A DNA stretch of 7,688 nt from Anaerolineaceae bacterium UBA4781 (lineage in GTDB: Bacteria > Chloroflexota > Anaerolineae > Anaerolineales > Anaerolineaceae): NCBI GenBank assembly GCA_002403105.1, contig DHHD01000101.1, positions 33,338 through 41,025 of the forward strand, in the 5' to 3' direction. Position numbers and translations under genes: made by a program. The notes beneath the pieces were generated by a model. It had not been told where the DNA came from. It saw nothing but the letters and a program-made list of their open reading frames with translations, and ran no database searches. Shown one piece after another: positions 5,755-7,688 of the stretch. Position 1 is the first letter of the stretch, and the number at the start of each line of letters is the position of its first letter.

Positions 5755-7032
5755 TTATTGGTTTTCAGTATTTTTTAATTTTTCTTCAGTTTGCTTCTCA
5801 TATATCTTAAAGAATGGATACCAAACAGCTATATCCACAATAAGAATTATGAAAGTAACCACTATTCCGCGCCAGTCATTATTTGCTAAAAATCCAGAAA
5901 TTCCAATTGGCACAACAGGTACAAAAAACATATTGAAAGGAATATTGTTCAATCCCAGACTCATTGACAAATAAACAATGACCTGATTTACCACACCACC
6001 TACTAGAACAAATGGAATCGCCAGAATAGGATTAAACACGATTGGCGCCCCAAATATCAACGGTTCATTTATATTAAAAATACTTGGAACAATCGCTGCT
6101 TTACCAATATTTTTTACAGTTTCTAATTTTGAACGTAACATTAAAATATTTAGACCCAAGGTAGCCCCAGTTCCACCAATAACAGTCCAATAAAAAACTG
6201 TGGCAGCATTATTAATATGAAATCCATTTTCAACAATCGGTTCTAATCCTGCTTGTGCTAATTGAGCATTTTGAGCAAGGGCAGTAATTAAAAGAGGAAA
6301 CAAGGGGCCTATCACAGCAAGAGGATGAACACCCAATGTAAAAATAAGGGTAGCGACAACCCAGAAAATAATCATAGCAGGAAGTGAATCAGCAACTACT
6401 AAAATGGGTTGTAATAATCCTGAAATCCATGTATAGAGATCAATATTTAGCAAATAGGTTATAATCCATCCTAATGCCAAAACAACAAATCCTGGAATAA
6501 TTGGTTCAAACCAATTTTGCAAAAAAGATGGTAAATTTTTCCCCGAAATAGTCCAACCTTTAGTAATAAACAACGTCGATATCTCTCCAGCTGCTAAGCC
6601 TGCTATGATCGCAAGTGTCATCCCATTAGCACCAAATTTTGCAAAATTAACCGTAAAAGAAGTGTTTAGCATATCTATGGCAGCAAATTCTGGTTTACAT
6701 AAAACTAAAAATAAGCTCAATGCTGTAATTCCAGTAGTATTAGGGTTTATTTTATTTAGCTTTCCAGATGAATAACCTATCCCATAAGCAAATACTAAAC
6801 CTAGAATTCCAAAGGTTAGGTTATTTAATATAGCAATTTTGCTAGCTAATGCTGCAATTTGCTGCGATGAAGCCCCTATTAACATTATTCCATTGCTAAT
6901 TAGCTGAAATATTGCACCGAGCATTAATATTGGCATAGCGAATCGGAATCCATCTGTTAATGCACGGACAATTTTAAAACTTGAAAATCTATTCGCAGCA
7001 TTTGCTAATTTGTTCAAAAGTTCATTATTCAT
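5755..7032 (-). CDS. PTS lactose/cellobiose-family IIC permease
   Basis: This is a 425-residue integral membrane protein of the EIIC family that carries a beta-disaccharide (cellobiose, chitobiose or lactose type) across the membrane while IIB phosphorylates it at the 6-position. About ten hydrophobic segments are visible. Conserved substrate-site features are GVHPLAV (His236) and FNINEPLIFGAPIVFNP (Glu323 in NEP), which match the His and Glu known to contact sugar in the characterised chitobiose IIC family. Length is normal. An upstream ATG at 7044 is in frame, but GGAGGA lies between the two ATGs, five bases before ATG 7032, so 7032 is the better start. It then overlaps the IIB gene by 8 bases, suggesting translational coupling. 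The gene is very AT-rich (a sample line is about 23% G+C). The exact sugar cannot be read from sequence. Confidence 0.95.
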   Translation of the reverse strand: MNNELLNKLANAANRFSSFKIVRALTDGFRFAMPILMLGAIFQLISNGIMLIGASSQQIAALASKIAILNNLTFGILGLVFAYGIGYSSGKLNKINPNTTGITALSLFLVLCKPEFAAIDMLNTSFTVNFAKFGANGMTLAIIAGLAAGEISTLFITKGWTISGKNLPSFLQNWFEPIIPGFVVLALGWIITYLLNIDLYTWISGLLQPILVVADSLPAMIIFWVVATLIFTLGVHPLAVIGPLFPLLITALAQNAQLAQAGLEPIVENGFHINNAATVFYWTVIGGTGATLGLNILMLRSKLETVKNIGKAAIVPSIFNINEPLIFGAPIVFNPILAIPFVLVGGVVNQVIVYLSMSLGLNNIPFNMFFVPVVPIGISGFLANNDWRGIVVTFIILIVDIAVWYPFFKIYEKQTEEKLKNTENQ

Positions 7033-7354
7033 TTTTTCCTCCATTTTTTATTTGTAATGATTTAATAATGAAATCGTATATCTTTTTTTCATCGGTACTA
7101 CCATAAACATCAAACGGTATTAAAAACATCTGTTTTTTATATTTTTTACATAATTCTTTCACCTCCTCTTCTGCATAAGCAACCTGTGGTGCTATAAATA
7201 TATAATCGGTTTGATTTATATAATCCTCGACCTCAATTTCAGGAGCTGCTGAAATCTTAATATCCATTTGATTTTTTAGAAATGACTTTTTTACTTTCTC
7301 TACAAAAATTGAAGTGGATATTCCCATTGCGCATACAACTAATATTTTGACCAT
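7025..7354 (-). CDS. PTS lactose/cellobiose-family IIB component
   Basis: This 109-residue cytoplasmic protein transfers phosphate from IIA to the sugar bound in IIC. The N-terminal strand and phosphate loop KILVVCAMGISTS contain the expected phospho-cysteine, Cys8; the family usually has CxxGMSTS, so Met10 and Ile12 are mild variations. IAPQVAY (about residues 54-60) matches the conserved PQV segment. Length is normal. AAAGGA lies 8 bases before ATG 7354. It is the first gene of the operon, with a good promoter and the operator just upstream, and its end overlaps the IIC start. It is the only IIB in the window, so both IIA proteins might feed it. Confidence 0.94.
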   Translation of the reverse strand: MVKILVVCAMGISTSIFVEKVKKSFLKNQMDIKISAAPEIEVEDYINQTDYIFIAPQVAYAEEEVKELCKKYKKQMFLIPFDVYGSTDEKKIYDFIIKSLQIKNGGKNE

Positions 7355-7390
7355 AAATGAATTCCTTTAACCTATAATTTATAAAAGCAT

Positions 7391-7410
7391 AAATGAGCGC
7401 TTGTTCATTA
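7391..7410. promoter_or_regulatory. 20-bp palindromic operator, copy 2, at the PTS operon promoter
   Basis: The plus strand reads AAATGAGCGCTTGTTCATTA, an inverted repeat with two arm mismatches around a 4-bp spacer. It differs from the site at 1226-1245 at only three positions. It lies exactly 2 bp downstream of the minus-strand TATAAT, covering the predicted start of the IIB transcript. The identical placement in both promoters strongly suggests a common repressor, most simply the TetR protein at 1769-2425. Confidence 0.72.
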
Positions 7411-7412
7411 AC

Positions 7413-7440
7413 ATTATACATATATAAATATAAAAGTCAA
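7413..7440 (-). promoter_or_regulatory. Sigma70-type promoter of the IIB-IIC-IIA-GH3 operon
   Basis: The minus strand has TTGACT (7435-7440) as -35, a 16-bp AT-rich spacer, and a perfect TATAAT (7413-7418) as -10. Transcription would start near 7405, inside the palindrome, giving a leader of roughly 50 bases with the IIB ribosome-binding site near its end. Confidence 0.75.
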
Positions 7441-7444
7441 GATC

Positions 7445-7483
7445 AAAAAAATTATCTGAAAAAAATTATCAAAAAAAATTATC
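7445..7483. repeat. Three AAAAAAATTATC repeats just upstream of the operon promoter
   Basis: The 12-mer AAAAAAATTATC occurs three times (7445-7456, 7459-7470, 7472-7483), spaced 14 and 13 bp apart. The array begins 4 bp beyond the -35 box of the IIB promoter, where A/T-tracts can act as an UP element for the RNA polymerase alpha subunit or bend DNA. It may also be simple low-complexity sequence. Confidence 0.7.
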
Positions 7484-7563
7484 TTTGGAAATATTCAAAG
7501 GATTCAATTGCTGCACATGAGAGTACTATTATTAATTCATTTCAGCTTCATGATTCTCAAAAA
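7484..7563. other. Short intergenic stretch without a recognised feature
   Basis: Nothing convincing is seen between the A-tract repeats and the stop of the possible gene end at the right edge: no terminator hairpin and no further copy of the operator. Confidence 0.4.
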
Positions 7564-7688
7564 TTAAAAAAGATATTGCAGAACTTGTTCTACTCTTGCT
7601 TCAATTTCAATTGGCGCGTTGGCGTACTTTACCTCGATATCATGCAATTGATGGGCATGATAATCTCTTTTCATCTGCGAAAATTTCA
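7564..7688 (-). CDS. Possible C-terminal end of an unidentified gene (5' end outside window)
   Basis: A minus-strand frame is open from the window edge for 40 codons to TAA at 7564-7566. The sequence is protein-like, with a charged and amphipathic end (RDYHAHQLHDIEVKYA, then IEIEARVEQVLQYLF), and local G+C rises to about 42% on one line, above the neighbouring PTS genes. I do not recognise a family. Forty open codons can occur by chance, and the plus strand is also open here, so the call is tentative. If real, it is transcribed toward the PTS promoter. Confidence 0.35.
   Translation of the reverse strand, partial: KFSQMKRDYHAHQLHDIEVKYANAPIEIEARVEQVLQYLF

Noticed and set aside
7391..7410. 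CcpA catabolite-response (cre) element reading of the palindrome
   Set aside because: The conserved central CG and flanking A residues of cre are missing, while the arms match the site at 1226-1245 with TetR-like geometry.
7393..7688. Plus-strand frame open for 98 codons to the window edge
   Set aside because: Its start lies inside the operator and it runs through the promoter and low-complexity A-tracts; the encoded sequence is Lys/Tyr-rich and unconvincing.
1..7688. tRNA or rRNA genes, CRISPR arrays, insertion sequences
   Set aside because: Reading both strands showed no cloverleaf or rRNA segments, no repeat-spacer arrays, and no transposase-like frame or terminal inverted repeats.

Overview
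This window holds a carbohydrate-uptake locus of a fermentative, probably anaerobic bacterium. It has a lactose/cellobiose-family phosphotransferase system (PTS; enzymes IIB, IIC and two IIA proteins), a cytoplasmic family GH3 beta-glycosidase, a TetR-type regulator and the N-terminal 379 residues of a GH13 alpha-amylase-type enzyme. Shine-Dalgarno sites and sigma70-like promoters are ordinary bacterial ones. There is no taxonomic marker. An Anaerolineae-like Chloroflexota host or a Bacillota host are both possible, and this is a weak inference.

Layout, left to right. (1) 1-1139, minus: GH13 gene, cut by the window edge. (2) 1140-1394: divergent control region with a clear promoter and a 20-bp palindrome, then a long leader. 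(3) 1395-1730, plus: a stand-alone PTS IIA gene. (4) 1769-2425, minus: TetR regulator, convergent with IIA. (5) 2426-2772: intergenic stretch with weak small reading frames and a hairpin. (6) 2773-7354, minus, transcribed right to left: IIB, IIC (overlapping), a hairpin, a second IIA, then GH3, with a second hairpin after the GH3 stop. (7) 7355-7563: operon promoter, a second copy of the palindrome, and A-tract repeats. (8) 7564-7688, minus: possible C-terminal end of another gene.

How it may work. EI and HPr (not in the window) would phosphorylate IIA, then IIB, and IIC would import a beta-linked disaccharide as its 6-phosphate; the GH3 enzyme, encoded last in the operon, is the only candidate here to cleave it. 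Two nearly identical 20-bp palindromes each lie exactly 2 bp downstream of a perfect TATAAT, one at the solo IIA promoter and one at the IIB-IIC-IIA-GH3 promoter. This predicts one repressor for both units, and the TetR protein encoded between them is the natural candidate.

Most unusual points: the paired operators; Glu at the position of the GH3 catalytic nucleophile Asp; a perfect 46-bp tandem duplication that copies the GH3 ribosome-binding site and start codon and creates overlapping upstream reading frames; and two IIA genes for one IIB/IIC pair. GH3, IIC and IIB are clearly AT-richer than the flanking genes, so the uptake cassette may have been acquired separately.
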